Assembly: GCF_000381965.1 (NCBI RefSeq)
Contig: NZ_KB908456.1
Span: forward strand, 186,001-250,000
DNA from: Oceanimonas smirnovii ATCC BAA-899
GTDB lineage: Bacteria; Pseudomonadota; Gammaproteobacteria; Enterobacterales; Aeromonadaceae
Direction of reading: 5' to 3'
DNA: 64,000 nucleotides
Positions 55,325-63,887 of this stretch are shown in pieces; position 1 is the first letter of the stretch, and every line of letters begins with the position of its first letter. A model generated the notes under the pieces. That model had not been told where the DNA came from. It made no database searches and worked only from the letters and a program-made list of their open reading frames with translations. The translations under genes and the position numbers were made by a program.

Positions 55325-56618
55325 TCCACGCCTGCCGCCCTGGCTGCCGAGCCTGGGCGGGCCTCTGCTGGCGGTGGTGCTGTTGCTGCCGCTACGGGGC
55401 TGGCTTACCACCACCGACATCGCCATGGCGCTGCTGCTGGTGGTGGCAATCATAGCGGTGCGCCAGGGCAGCCGCCGCGCCAGCCTGGCCACGGTGCTGA
55501 GCGTGCTGCTGTTCGATGTGCTCTTCGTCGAGCCCTACTACACCCTGCACGTGCACAACCTGGATTACCTGCTTACCTTCGCCGTGATGCTGGCGGTGGG
55601 CCTGCTGATCAGCCGGCTCAGCGGCCAGTTACGCGGCCGGCTGGAGCGGGTGCGCCAGTTGCTGCGCCAGCTCAGGGGCATGTTTCTGCTGGCCCGGGGC
55701 CTGCCCGGGCACGGCCGGCCCGAGGCCATGTACGGGTTCGTGACCCAGTTGCTGACCCGCCGGCTGGGGAGCCCGGTCAGCATTGCCCTCAAGCCGCCGG
55801 CAGCAGGCGAGGCACTGCCGGTATCCGATAAACAGCAGGTGGTCGCCTACCTGTGCTGTGCCAGCGCTCCTTACCGAGCCAACCGCACCCTGCTGCGGGT
55901 GGCGGCCTCGCTGCTGGGCCAGGCCCTGACCCGGGCCCGGCTGGCCGGGGCCGAGCAGCAGGCCCGGCTGGAGGCGGAGCTGGCCAGCGGCCGAAACGCC
56001 CTGCTGCGTTCCCTGTCCCACGATCTGCGTACTCCGCTGGCCAGCATCATGGGCAACGCCAGCATGCTGGCAGATCCCAAGGTACGTCTTGAAGAGCAGG
56101 AATACCGGGAAATTGCCGAAGCCATCTATCAGCAGAGCCGGGTACTCAGCAGTCACTTCGACAAGGTGATGGAGCTCAATCGGGTGCAGCGTCAGGATAT
56201 GGTTGTCGCCCAGGCGCTGATGCCGGAAGAAGTGGTCAGCGCCGCCCTGCGCCGGCGCGGCAACCTGTTCGACCCCGTGCATTTCGACATAGATATCGAC
56301 AACAAGGTGCCCATCCACGGTGACGATACCCTGCTCGAAATCGCCCTGGCCAACATGCTGGAAAACGCGGTGCGCCACGGCCTGCCTCCCTACCGGCTGG
56401 AAGGACGCTGGCACGGCGAGCTTTACGATTTCATCCTGACCAACGGCAAACCGGTCCGGCCGGCCAAGCCCAGGGGCGATGGCGGCGCCGGCCTGGGCCT
56501 GCCCATCTGCCGGGCGGTGGCCGACTGGCACCAGGGTTCCTTTTATCTGACCGAGGATGACGACGCCCGGGTGACCGTCAGCCACCTGGTCTGGCCCGCC
56601 TGGAGAACGCAGTCATGA
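55311..56618 (+). CDS. KdpD-like sensor kinase lacking the KdpD/USP N-terminal domains
   Basis: A 435-residue kinase starting at a TTG (55311) with GGGAGG five bases upstream. Four short helices at about 15-105 form a DUF4118-like membrane part; a GAF-like linker precedes HisKA with His237 (SLSHDLRTPLASIMG) and HATPase (NMLENAVRHG, GGAGLGLPICRAV). This corresponds to the C-terminal half of KdpD. Full KdpD has about 900 residues with an N-terminal Usp/KdpD domain that is missing. Normally KdpD controls kdpFABC; here it is in a ktr operon. Four-base overlap (ATGA) with the regulator gene. Confidence 0.85.
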   Translation: MLWDNPRLPPWLPSLGGPLLAVVLLLPLRGWLTTTDIAMALLLVVAIIAVRQGSRRASLATVLSVLLFDVLFVEPYYTLHVHNLDYLLTFAVMLAVGLLISRLSGQLRGRLERVRQLLRQLRGMFLLARGLPGHGRPEAMYGFVTQLLTRRLGSPVSIALKPPAAGEALPVSDKQQVVAYLCCASAPYRANRTLLRVAASLLGQALTRARLAGAEQQARLEAELASGRNALLRSLSHDLRTPLASIMGNASMLADPKVRLEEQEYREIAEAIYQQSRVLSSHFDKVMELNRVQRQDMVVAQALMPEEVVSAALRRRGNLFDPVHFDIDIDNKVPIHGDDTLLEIALANMLENAVRHGLPPYRLEGRWHGELYDFILTNGKPVRPAKPRGDGGAGLGLPICRAVADWHQGSFYLTEDDDARVTVSHLVWPAWRTQS

Positions 56619-57301
56619 CAGCCCCTCTGCCCCATATTCTGATCATTGAAGACGATGTCTCCATGACCCGTTTCCTGCAGACCCTGCTGCGCAGCCACGG
56701 CTACGGGGTCACGGCAGCGGCCGGCGGCGCCGAGGGATTGCGCTGCCTGAGTGGTCGCTCCCCGGATCTGGTGCTGCTCGACCTGGGCCTGGGTGACATG
56801 GACGGAGTGGCGTTGCTGCGCGAGCTGAGGGCCTGGTCCGCCATGCCGGTGATCGTGATCTCGGCCCGGGAGCGGGAAGCAGAAAAAGTGGAGGCGCTGG
56901 ACGCCGGTGCCGACGACTACCTGACCAAGCCCTTCGGTGCCCAGGAGTTACTGGCGCGGATCCGGGTGGCCCTGCGCCGCCCGGGGCGGGATGCCGAGCT
57001 GCCCCTGCAACTGGGGGAAATTACCGTGGATCCGGCAGCACGGCGGGTGTGCAAAGAAGGCGAGCCGCTGCACCTGACCCCCACCGAATACAAGCTGTTG
57101 CTGTTTTTGCTGCGCCACGCGGAAAAGGTGGTGACCCACCGCCAGATCCTGAGCGCGGTCTGGGGGCCGGCCCATGTGGAGCACCACGAATACGTGCGGG
57201 TACACATGTCCCAGCTGCGCCAGAAGCTGGAAGCCCAGCCCGCCCATCCCCGCATTCTGCTCACCGAGCCGGGCATCGGCTACCGGCTGGTGGTGCCCTG
57301 A
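56615..57301 (+). CDS. KdpE-like OmpR-family response regulator
   Basis: A 228-residue regulator. Receiver domain: early Asp-Asp (EDD), phosphoacceptor Asp56 in LLDLGLGDMDG, and the conserved Lys in YLTKPFG near residue 106. DNA-binding winged helix from about 130, with LTPTEYKLLLFLLRHAEKVVTHRQIL and VRVHMSQLRQKLE. It matches KdpE. Partner is the overlapping kinase. The target may be the same operon, since kdp genes are not here. No terminator is obvious before dgkA, which is convergent. Confidence 0.9.
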   Translation: MTAPLPHILIIEDDVSMTRFLQTLLRSHGYGVTAAAGGAEGLRCLSGRSPDLVLLDLGLGDMDGVALLRELRAWSAMPVIVISAREREAEKVEALDAGADDYLTKPFGAQELLARIRVALRRPGRDAELPLQLGEITVDPAARRVCKEGEPLHLTPTEYKLLLFLLRHAEKVVTHRQILSAVWGPAHVEHHEYVRVHMSQLRQKLEAQPAHPRILLTEPGIGYRLVVP

Positions 57302-57328
57302 GCGCCGCGGTCAGCGACCCCGCCGTAT

Positions 57329-57697
57329 TCAAAAGACATGCTCGGCCAGCACCATGACCCAGACAAAGATCGCCAGCAGCAGGGTCAGCAGCACCGCCGC
57401 CGAGGCGGTGTCCTTGGCCCGGCCCGCCAGCTCGTGATGCTCGGGACCGATTCTGTCAACCACTGCCTCAATGGCAGAGTTAAGCAGCTCCACTACCAAT
57501 ACCATGGCAAGGCTTGCCACCAGCCAGAGGGTATGAGCCAGCGGCAGCTCCAGCCAGAAGGCAAAGGGCACCAGCACCAGCGCCAGCCACACTTCCTGAC
57601 GAAAAGCCGCCTCGTTTTTATAAGCACTCACCAGCCCCTGGCGGGAATAGCCCAGGGCCGCAATCATTCGCCGTATTCCTGTTTTGCCCGGTTTCAT
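57329..57697 (-). CDS. dgkA: Diacylglycerol kinase
   Basis: A 122-residue trimeric membrane kinase. Signature: GLVSAYKNEAAFRQE (about 21-35; active-site Glu) and VVELLNSAIEAVVDRIG (about 68-84; catalytic and Mg-binding Glu/Asn) with the trailing helix. It recycles diacylglycerol from membrane-derived oligosaccharide synthesis. Convergent with the regulator gene and about 140 bases from lpxH, whose 3' end approaches its start. Confidence 0.95.
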   Translation of the reverse strand: MKPGKTGIRRMIAALGYSRQGLVSAYKNEAAFRQEVWLALVLVPFAFWLELPLAHTLWLVASLAMVLVVELLNSAIEAVVDRIGPEHHELAGRAKDTASAAVLLTLLLAIFVWVMVLAEHVF

Positions 57698-57760
57698 AAA
57701 GACTCCTCAGGTGTCTTGGTTGCCGGATGACATACTTGCTCATGATGTATTCGAGCGGTA

Positions 57761-57839
57761 GGCGCCGCTTTAGCCGGCGCAAATCTGCAGGTCACCCTAT
57801 ATCCTGGCCTGTTGCACAGGCCCTGCCAGCTAAAGCGGC
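57761..57839. repeat. Dispersed inverted repeat between dgkA and lpxH
   Basis: GCCGCTTTAGC (57764-57774) is reverse-complemented exactly at 57829-57839, three bases before the lpxH stop. It belongs to the widespread type of repeat around GCTAAAGCGGC seen in many gammaproteobacteria. The gap has no gene. Confidence 0.6.
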
Positions 57840-57841
57840 AG

Positions 57842-58558
57842 CTACAACTGCCGCGTACAAAGCTCGGCACGCTCGGGGGTTACCCGTAGCACGCTGCCCT
57901 GGGTATACCAGTCGCCCAGCACAATACGCCGGGCCGGCCGGCCGTCCAGCTCAAGATCGTGAATGGCGGGTCTGTGAGTATGACCGTGGATCAGCCGCTG
58001 CACCCCGGCCTTGCGCATTTGCCGCTCCACCTCGCCCTGGTTCACATCCATGATGGTAATGCTTTTATCCTGCTTGGCCTCGGCACTTTTGCCGCGAATG
58101 CCGTCAGCAATGCCCAGTCGCTTTGTCAGCGGCAGACGCAGAAACAGCCATTGCAGCCAGCGAAGCCGGGTAATGCGGCGGTAACGCTGATAGCCGGCGT
58201 CATCAATGCACAGGGTGTCGCCGTGCATAATCAGGGTGGGCGTGCCGTAGAGATCAATTACCTTGTGCTCGGGCAGCAGCGTCATGTTGGCCTCGGCGGC
58301 AAAGCGCCGGCCTATCATAAAGTCCCGGTTGCCGTGAATGTAATACACAGGAGCACGGCAGGCCCTGAACGCCGCCGCCACTTGCCGGTTCAGCTCGCTG
58401 GGTTCGTCGTCGCCCACCCAGAATTCAAACAGATCCCCCAGCACATAAAGGGCATCGGCCTTCGATGCTTCCGTTTCCATAAAGGCCAGAAAGGCCGCCG
58501 TAATATCAGGGCGGCCGGGGCTTAAATGCAGATCGGCAATAAACAGGGTATGAGGCAT
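57842..58558 (-). CDS. lpxH: UDP-2,3-diacylglucosamine diphosphatase
   Basis: A 238-residue metallophosphatase of lipid A synthesis; hydrolyses UDP-2,3-diacylglucosamine to lipid X on the inner membrane face. Motifs: FIADLHLSP (1-12), [12 protein letters not shown] (about 40-51), HGNRDFMIG (78-86), HGDT and the final GHTHRPA. ATG at 58558 was chosen because the sequence begins [11 protein letters not shown] there. A hairpin sits between it and ppiB. Confidence 0.95.
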   Translation of the reverse strand: MPHTLFIADLHLSPGRPDITAAFLAFMETEASKADALYVLGDLFEFWVGDDEPSELNRQVAAAFRACRAPVYYIHGNRDFMIGRRFAAEANMTLLPEHKVIDLYGTPTLIMHGDTLCIDDAGYQRYRRITRLRWLQWLFLRLPLTKRLGIADGIRGKSAEAKQDKSITIMDVNQGEVERQMRKAGVQRLIHGHTHRPAIHDLELDGRPARRIVLGDWYTQGSVLRVTPERAELCTRQL

Positions 58559-58581
58559 AAAAAATCCGGATTCAGACACAA

Positions 58582-58605
58582 CAATGCCCGCCGTAGCGGG
58601 CATTG
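58582..58605 (-). terminator. Hairpin between ppiB and lpxH
   Basis: CAATGCCCGC (58582-58591) pairs exactly with GCGGGCATTG (58596-58605), four-base loop. On the minus strand it stands just after the ppiB stop and is followed by TT-rich sequence. Confidence 0.55.
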
Positions 58606-58624
58606 CAACACAGTGCGATATGAC

Positions 58625-59122
58625 TTATTCGCTCACGGTCACGCCGGTGATCAGCACATCATCTACCGGCACGTCCTGATGCATGTAACCGCGGGTGCCG
58701 GTAGCCACGCCCTTGATCTTGTTCACCACGTCCATGCCTTCGCTCACTTCACCGAACACACAGTAGCCAAAGCCCTGAGTGGTGGCGGACTTAAAGTTCA
58801 GAAAGTCGTTGTCGTTCACGTTAATAAAGAACTGAGCAGTGGCGGAGTGCGGCTCCATGGTGCGGGCCATGGCGATGGCGCCTACCTTGTTGGTCAGTCC
58901 GTTGTCGGCTTCGTTCTTGATGGCCGCGCGGGTTTCTTTTTCTTCAAAGCCCGGGCCGTAACCGCCGCCCTGAATCATGAAACCGTCAATCACCCGGTGG
59001 AACAGGGTGTTGTCGTAGTGACCATCGCGGCAGTATTGCAGAAAGTTGGCAACGGTTTCCGGTGCCTTGTCGGCAAACAGCTGAAGAGTAATATCGCCGT
59101 AGGTAGTGTGCAGTGTAACCAT
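58625..59122 (-). CDS. ppiB: Cytoplasmic peptidyl-prolyl cis-trans isomerase B
   Basis: A 165-residue cyclophilin. Start [11 protein letters not shown] aligns with E. coli PpiB; a more upstream ATG two codons before is possible. Catalytic region: [14 protein letters not shown] (about 41-54), [18 protein letters not shown] (about 86-103; conserved Gln and Phe), GYCVFGEV. No signal peptide, so cytoplasmic. It is cotranscribed toward lpxH, which lies 66 bases on. Confidence 0.95.
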   Translation of the reverse strand: MVTLHTTYGDITLQLFADKAPETVANFLQYCRDGHYDNTLFHRVIDGFMIQGGGYGPGFEEKETRAAIKNEADNGLTNKVGAIAMARTMEPHSATAQFFINVNDNDFLNFKSATTQGFGYCVFGEVSEGMDVVNKIKGVATGTRGYMHQDVPVDDVLITGVTVSE

Positions 59123-59216
59123 GTTCATATTTCCGAGTGTTAAAGTTCAGATGCCGAGTTTAGCGCAAGCGACGGCGTTAGCGAACCCCCGGCGGACTCT
59201 TGGCTGCAAGTACGGG

Positions 59217-59664
59217 ATGCGAAGCATCAGTGCGGTTGCACTCCGCCGACACACTTCGAAGAAGGCCACTCACTAAAAATACCTGCTGCGAACATACTCA
59301 ATGTTCGGTCAGGCATTTTTACTTCGTCACGGCGAGCAAGCTCGCCCCATGGACGCTCGTCAAATGCATCTGACCGCCATGGATGGCGGAAATGCCGAAA
59401 ATGCAGGAGCAATTTTTCGGCCATGGCATTTGACGGTCGGCTTCGGCAATCCCCACTGCTGCTTTGGGCGATATCGGCGCTGTCTGCAGTCAGGCGTGGA
59501 GGGCAAGGGGCAGCTGCTTCGCCGTGCCCTTTGCGCCATGGATGGCGCAACGGAGCCTACAGGGAGGTATTCACGGCGTGCCGGAGAAGTAGTGCGCCTT
59601 GCCCGACGTGAGCGCACTGCTCTGCAAACGATACCAACATCACAACCGCACTGATGCTTCGCAT
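59217..59664. mobile_element. MITE-like element with perfect 22-bp terminal inverted repeats
   Basis: Bases 59217-59238 (ATGCGAAGCATCAGTG...) are the exact reverse complement of 59643-59664. Inside the 448-bp element are two perfect or near-perfect palindromes around GCCATGGATGGC (59374-59389 and 59532-59549). No convincing coding frame is found. A partial copy lies at 13123-13236. The 635-base gap from ppiB to cysS is mostly this element. Confidence 0.65.
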
Positions 59665-59757
59665 TGCAGCACCACAGCCGCACTTGCACCCGCTGGCCAT
59701 AAACGGTTCAATACGGCAGACTTTATTGACCATTCACCACCACCAAGACACTGAAAC

Positions 59758-61137
59758 ATGCTGAAAATATATAACTCGCTTACCCGTCAAAAAGAAGAAT
59801 TCAAACCCCTGGTGCCCGGCAAGGTCGGCATGTATGTGTGTGGTGTCACCATTTACGATCTCTGTCATATCGGCCATGGCCGTACCTTTGTGGCCTTTGA
59901 TGTGGTTACCCGCTATCTGCGCCATGCCGGTTACGACCTGACTTTTGTGCGCAATATCACCGACATTGACGACAAAATCATTAAACGCGCCGCCGAAAAC
60001 GGCGAAGACTGGCAGGCGCTGACCGAGCGCCTGACCGGCGAAATGTATAAAGACTTTGACGCTCTCAACATTGCCCGGCCCGATATCGAGCCCAGGGCCA
60101 CCGGCCATATTCCTGAAATCATTAATATGGTGGAAACCCTGATCAAAGACGGTCATGCCTATGTGGCCGACAACGGCGATGTGCTGTTTGAAGTGAACAG
60201 CTTTGCCGAGTACGGCCAGCTCTCGGGCCAGAACCTGGAGCAACTGCAGGCGGGTGCCCGGGTGGAAGTGGAGCAGACCAAGCGCAATCCCCTCGACTTT
60301 GTGCTGTGGAAGCAGTCCAAGCCCGGCGAGCCGAGCTGGGAGTCGCCCTGGGGGCCGGGTCGTCCGGGCTGGCACATTGAATGCTCGGCCATGAACGGCA
60401 AGCATCTGGGCAAACACTTCGACATTCACGGCGGCGGCTCGGATCTGCAGTTCCCCCACCACGAGAACGAAATCGCCCAGAGCTGCTGCGCCAATCACAG
60501 CCCCTACGTCAACACCTGGATGCACTCAGGCATGGTGATGGTGGATCAGGAGAAAATGTCCAAGTCGCTGGGCAACTTCTTTACCATTCGTGATGTGCTG
60601 GAGCATTACGACGGCGAGACCATTCGTTACTTTTTGCTGTCGGGCCACTACCGCAGCCAGCTCAACTACTCGGACGAAAACCTGAAGCAGGCGCGCACCG
60701 CCCTGGAACGGCTCTATACCGCACTCAGGGATCTGCCCGAAGCGCCTGCTGCCGGTGGTGAAGAGTTTATTACCCGCTTTAATGCCGCCATGAACGACGA
60801 CTTCAACACCCCCGAAGCCTACTCGGTACTGTTTGATCTGGCCCGTGAAATCAACCGCCAGAAAGGCAAGGACGACGCAGTAGCCGCCGGCCTGGGTGGC
60901 CGCCTGCGCGAACTGGCCGGCGTGCTGGGCCTGCTTGCTCAGGAGCCCGAGGCCTTTTTGCGCGGTGACAGCGGGGCTGACGACGAGGTGGCCGAGATTG
61001 AGCGCCTGATCCAGGCCCGGCTCGACGCCCGCCAGAGCAAGGACTGGGCCGCCGCCGATGCCGCCCGGGACCAGCTCACCGCCATGGGCATAGTGCTGGA
61101 AGACGGCCCGGAAGGCACCCGCTGGCGCAGAAAATAA
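59758..61137 (+). CDS. cysS: Cysteinyl-tRNA synthetase
   Basis: A 459-residue class I synthetase of normal length. HIGH-type motif HIGHG in [12 protein letters not shown] (about 36-44), zinc ligands (Cys28-type VCGVTIYD; later [35 protein letters not shown]) and KMSKSLGNF near 266-274. Charges tRNA(Cys). It stands alone with a weak terminator-like hairpin after it. Confidence 0.97.
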   Translation: MLKIYNSLTRQKEEFKPLVPGKVGMYVCGVTIYDLCHIGHGRTFVAFDVVTRYLRHAGYDLTFVRNITDIDDKIIKRAAENGEDWQALTERLTGEMYKDFDALNIARPDIEPRATGHIPEIINMVETLIKDGHAYVADNGDVLFEVNSFAEYGQLSGQNLEQLQAGARVEVEQTKRNPLDFVLWKQSKPGEPSWESPWGPGRPGWHIECSAMNGKHLGKHFDIHGGGSDLQFPHHENEIAQSCCANHSPYVNTWMHSGMVMVDQEKMSKSLGNFFTIRDVLEHYDGETIRYFLLSGHYRSQLNYSDENLKQARTALERLYTALRDLPEAPAAGGEEFITRFNAAMNDDFNTPEAYSVLFDLAREINRQKGKDDAVAAGLGGRLRELAGVLGLLAQEPEAFLRGDSGADDEVAEIERLIQARLDARQSKDWAAADAARDQLTAMGIVLEDGPEGTRWRRK

Positions 61138-61161
61138 CCATTGACGGTTGAAATTAATTTT

Positions 61162-61184
61162 AAAGGCACCCATGTGGTGCCTTT
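61162..61184 (+). terminator. Terminator after cysS
   Basis: AAAGGCACC (61162-61170) pairs with GGTGCCTTT (61176-61184), five-base loop, T-rich but short tail. Confidence 0.7.
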
Positions 61185-61215
61185 ATAGGTTTAATAAATA
61201 CAACTGGAGTCTGCG

Positions 61216-61500
61216 ATGAAAAAATTAACCTTGTGTGTATTTGGTGTGTTTTTGGGCCTGCTGTCCGGTTGTGATACGCAGGGCCCCGGACCTGCTGCCG
61301 ATGTGGGCGATCATATTGATGAAGTGGTAGAAAACGGATTTCATTCCGAGGCAGCTCCTGTCCTGCCTGCAGAAGCCCAACCCGAGCCTGAGGTTATTGA
61401 GCAGCAGAAAAAACATCATCAAGAGGTTGTGGAGCAGGCATCTCAAGAGGCAGAGAATAAGCTCAACGCCATTCTCGACGCCACTGCCGAACCAAAATAA
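61216..61500 (+). CDS. Small lipoprotein with CDTQGP motif
   Basis: A 94-residue protein with a lipobox LSGC (Cys19) and the sequence CDTQGPGPAADVGDHIDEVVENG. After about residue 45 it is Glu/Gln/Ala-rich and probably helical. The start of the mature part resembles the next gene (CDNQGPAEQAGEKVDNAVEQV), indicating duplication. I do not recognise a named family. The ATG is preceded by TGGAG. Regions 61501-61728 between the two genes have no other gene. Confidence 0.65.
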   Translation: MKKLTLCVFGVFLGLLSGCDTQGPGPAADVGDHIDEVVENGFHSEAAPVLPAEAQPEPEVIEQQKKHHQEVVEQASQEAENKLNAILDATAEPK

Positions 61501-61728
61501 CTCACTTAAAGACAGACTTCGTCATATGATGAACGGGCGTAGTTAATTTTATTGCGTCAGTCTATTTCGCTTTTTCCTGTTAACTTTTGATTTAAAAAGA
61601 GTTTTAATGGAAAGCGGCAGCATTAATGGAATTGCATGGCTATTGCTGTTGTCGGTCATGAGCTATTACTGTTTATGTCAACACCAAGCGGATGTTCCGC
61701 ACCTTGCAAAAAGAACAGGGAGAAAAAT

Positions 61729-62127
61729 ATGAACAAGTCACTGCTGAATGTTTTACTGTTTACCTCCGTTGCCACCTTTGGCCTTGCCGCCTGTGATAAC
61801 CAGGGCCCCGCCGAGCAAGCCGGCGAAAAAGTGGATAATGCCGTAGAGCAGGTTCAGGAGCAGGCCGAGCAAACCGCTGACGACGCTCAGGAAGCCCTGG
61901 GTATGGAAGAACAAGGCACACTGGAAGAGCTGGGTGAGTCTGCGGATGAAACCCTGGACAACGCCGCTGCTGCCGCTGAAGAGCAGGCCGACGCTGCCGG
62001 TGACGCCCTGAGCAACGCCGCTGACGCCGCTGAAGAGCAGGCCGATGCCGCCGCCGATGCCATGGCTGAAGCCGCCGACGAAGCCGAGCGCAAAGTAAAT
62101 GAACTGATGGAAGACAGCGAGCAGTAA
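61729..62127 (+). CDS. Alanine/glutamate-rich coiled-coil lipoprotein
   Basis: About 132 residues from the ATG at 61729, which follows an AGGGAG site. Signal peptide and lipobox LAAC (Cys22), then CDNQGP. Most of the rest is an Ala/Glu/Asp helical stretch with two similar units (AAAAEEQADAAGDALSNAADAAEEQADAAADAM), a probable coiled coil. It resembles the neighbouring 94-residue lipoprotein near its mature start. Function unknown; a periplasmic spacer or envelope-linking role is conceivable. Confidence 0.7.
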   Translation: MNKSLLNVLLFTSVATFGLAACDNQGPAEQAGEKVDNAVEQVQEQAEQTADDAQEALGMEEQGTLEELGESADETLDNAAAAAEEQADAAGDALSNAADAAEEQADAAADAMAEAADEAERKVNELMEDSEQ

Positions 62128-62150
62128 GCACAACGCTGCATCGAAAACCA

Positions 62151-62176
62151 AAAGGGAGCCCATGGCTCCCTTTTTT
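62151..62176 (+). terminator. Rho-independent terminator
   Basis: AAAGGGAGCC/GGCTCCCTTT (62151-62160 and 62164-62173), three-base loop, then TTT. Also lies next to the 3' end of the opposing channel gene. Confidence 0.92.
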
Positions 62177-62186
62177 ATATTCACTT

Positions 62187-63014
62187 TCATGCTTCACTGA
62201 CACTCTGCGGCTCCAGCTCGGCCCCGCAATGATTGCAGAACTTCGCATCCCGTTCATGGCCGCTGCGATCGCACTGCGGGCAGTGCCGGCGTGAGTACTC
62301 CTTGCGCATTTCCCGGCCAAGCTCGGCGGTAATAATACCGGTAGGCACGGCGATAATGGCGTAGCCCATCAGCATGGTCACGGCGGCAATGCCGCGGCCC
62401 AGCCAGGTTTGCGGCGTAATGTCGCCAAAGCCGACCGTGGTAATGGTGACAATAGCCCAGTAGATGCTGGTGGGAATGCTGGTAAAGCCATTCTCCGGCC
62501 CTTCCACCACATAGAGCAGCGAGCCGAACAGAGTCACCAGAATAAACAGAGTGCTGAAAAATACCAGTATCTTGCGCCGGCTCTGATTCAGCGAACGCAG
62601 CAGCAAATTGGCTTCATCTACATAACGCAGCAACTTGAGCACGCGAAATACTCTGAGAACCCTGAGCAGACGCACCATCAGCAAAAAGCTGGCACCGGGC
62701 ATTAAAATGGCAAGATAGGTAGGCAACACCGCCAACAGGTCGATAATGCCGTAGAAGCTGCGCAAATATCCCAGCCGGCTCTGGGCGCAATAAACCCTCA
62801 GCGCAAATTCCAGCGTAAACAGCAGGGTAAAGGCCCATTCCAGCCAATAAAGCACAGGGCCATATTGCGCCCGTATGCTGCCGATGGAATCCAGCAACAG
62901 CACCACCATAGACAGCAATATGGCCAGGATCAGAGCGAGATCAAAGCGTCGCCCGGCAGGAGTTTCAGTGCCAAAAATAACGGTATAAAGAACGTCCTTG
63001 TTCAACCATTTCAT
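62187..63014 (-). CDS. Voltage-gated-type potassium channel with C-terminal zinc ribbon
   Basis: A 275-residue six-helix channel. S4-like helix RLLRVLRVFRVLKLLRY (115-131) with regularly spaced arginines, pore filter TVGFGD (193-198), and S6 (GYAIIAVPTGIITAEL). The tail carries a zinc ribbon: Cys245, Cys248 (CPQC) and Cys260, Cys263 (CNHC). The core matches bacterial Kv-type channels; the tail is an extra regulatory or assembly part. Convergent with the small lipoprotein gene and 15 bases after folD on the same strand. Confidence 0.9.
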   Translation of the reverse strand: MKWLNKDVLYTVIFGTETPAGRRFDLALILAILLSMVVLLLDSIGSIRAQYGPVLYWLEWAFTLLFTLEFALRVYCAQSRLGYLRSFYGIIDLLAVLPTYLAILMPGASFLLMVRLLRVLRVFRVLKLLRYVDEANLLLRSLNQSRRKILVFFSTLFILVTLFGSLLYVVEGPENGFTSIPTSIYWAIVTITTVGFGDITPQTWLGRGIAAVTMLMGYAIIAVPTGIITAELGREMRKEYSRRHCPQCDRSGHERDAKFCNHCGAELEPQSVSEA

Positions 63015-63029
63015 TCAGGCACTCCTGCA

Positions 63030-63887
63030 TTAATTGTCGTGATAGCGCTCGCAGGCGATGAGAGTATTTTCAATCAGTGACGCTACCGTCATCGGGCCCA
63101 CACCACCGGGCACAGGAGTGATGTAGCCGGCGCGCTCGGCCGCCACGGCATATTCCACATCGCCCACCAGGCGGCCGTCTTCCAGCCGGTTAATACCCAC
63201 ATCAATCACAACGGCACCGGGCTTGATCCAGTCACCGGGAATGAAGTTGGGCTTGCCCACGGCCACCACCAGCAGATCGGCCCGGGAAACCTGAGCCTGC
63301 AGATCGTCGGTAAAACGATGACAGGTAGTGGTAGTGCAGCCCGCCAGCAGCAGCTCCAGGGTCATGGGGCGGCCTACTATATTGGAGGCCCCCACCACAA
63401 CGGCATTCAGGCCGTGGGTTTTAATGTGGCTGCGCTCAAGCAGGGTCATGATGCCCTTGGGCGTGCAGGGGCGCAGGGCCGGAATGCGCTGGGCCAGACG
63501 GCCTACGTTGTAGGGGTGAAAGCCGTCTACATCCTTGTGCGGATGAATCCGCTCCACCACCAGCGTAGAATCAATGTGTGCCGGCAACGGCAGTTGTACC
63601 AGAATACCGTCTATGGCCGAGTCTTCATTCAGCTCGTCAATCAGCTCAAGCAATTGCTGCTCTGTGGTTTCGCTGGGCAAGTCGTACGACTTGGAGATAA
63701 AGCCCACTTCTTCACAGGCACGGCGTTTGCTGCCCACATATACCTGAGAGGCAGGGTTGGCTCCCACCAGTATTACTGCCAGGCCCGGGGCCCGTTTTCC
63801 GGCGCTTTTGCGGGCGGCCACGCGCTCGGCCACCTGATTGCGCACCGCCTGTGCAATCGCTTTTCCATCGATTATTTGAGCTGACAT
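63030..63887 (-). CDS. folD: Bifunctional methylenetetrahydrofolate dehydrogenase/cyclohydrolase
   Basis: A 285-residue Fol[15 protein letters not shown] (about 50-63; catalytic Lys in YxxxK) and [20 protein letters not shown], and the NADP-binding [12 protein letters not shown] (about 165-176) are intact. It interconverts 5,10-methylene- and 10-formyl-tetrahydrofolate, linking the sarcosine oxidase C1 product to the PurU substrate. The start ATG at 63887 is 113 bases from the window edge. Confidence 0.97.
   Translation of the reverse strand: MSAQIIDGKAIAQAVRNQVAERVAARKSAGKRAPGLAVILVGANPASQVYVGSKRRACEEVGFISKSYDLPSETTEQQLLELIDELNEDSAIDGILVQLPLPAHIDSTLVVERIHPHKDVDGFHPYNVGRLAQRIPALRPCTPKGIMTLLERSHIKTHGLNAVVVGASNIVGRPMTLELLLAGCTTTTCHRFTDDLQAQVSRADLLVVAVGKPNFIPGDWIKPGAVVIDVGINRLEDGRLVGDVEYAVAAERAGYITPVPGGVGPMTVASLIENTLIACERYHDN

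Noticed and set aside
53367-57301. Kdp ATPase operon
   Set aside because: kdpA, kdpB and kdpC are absent; the transporter subunits are Ktr/Trk-type.
61968-62080. Repeats suggesting CRISPR or tandem DNA repeat
   Set aside because: They are in-frame codons for Ala/Glu-rich coiled-coil units, and spacers are absent.
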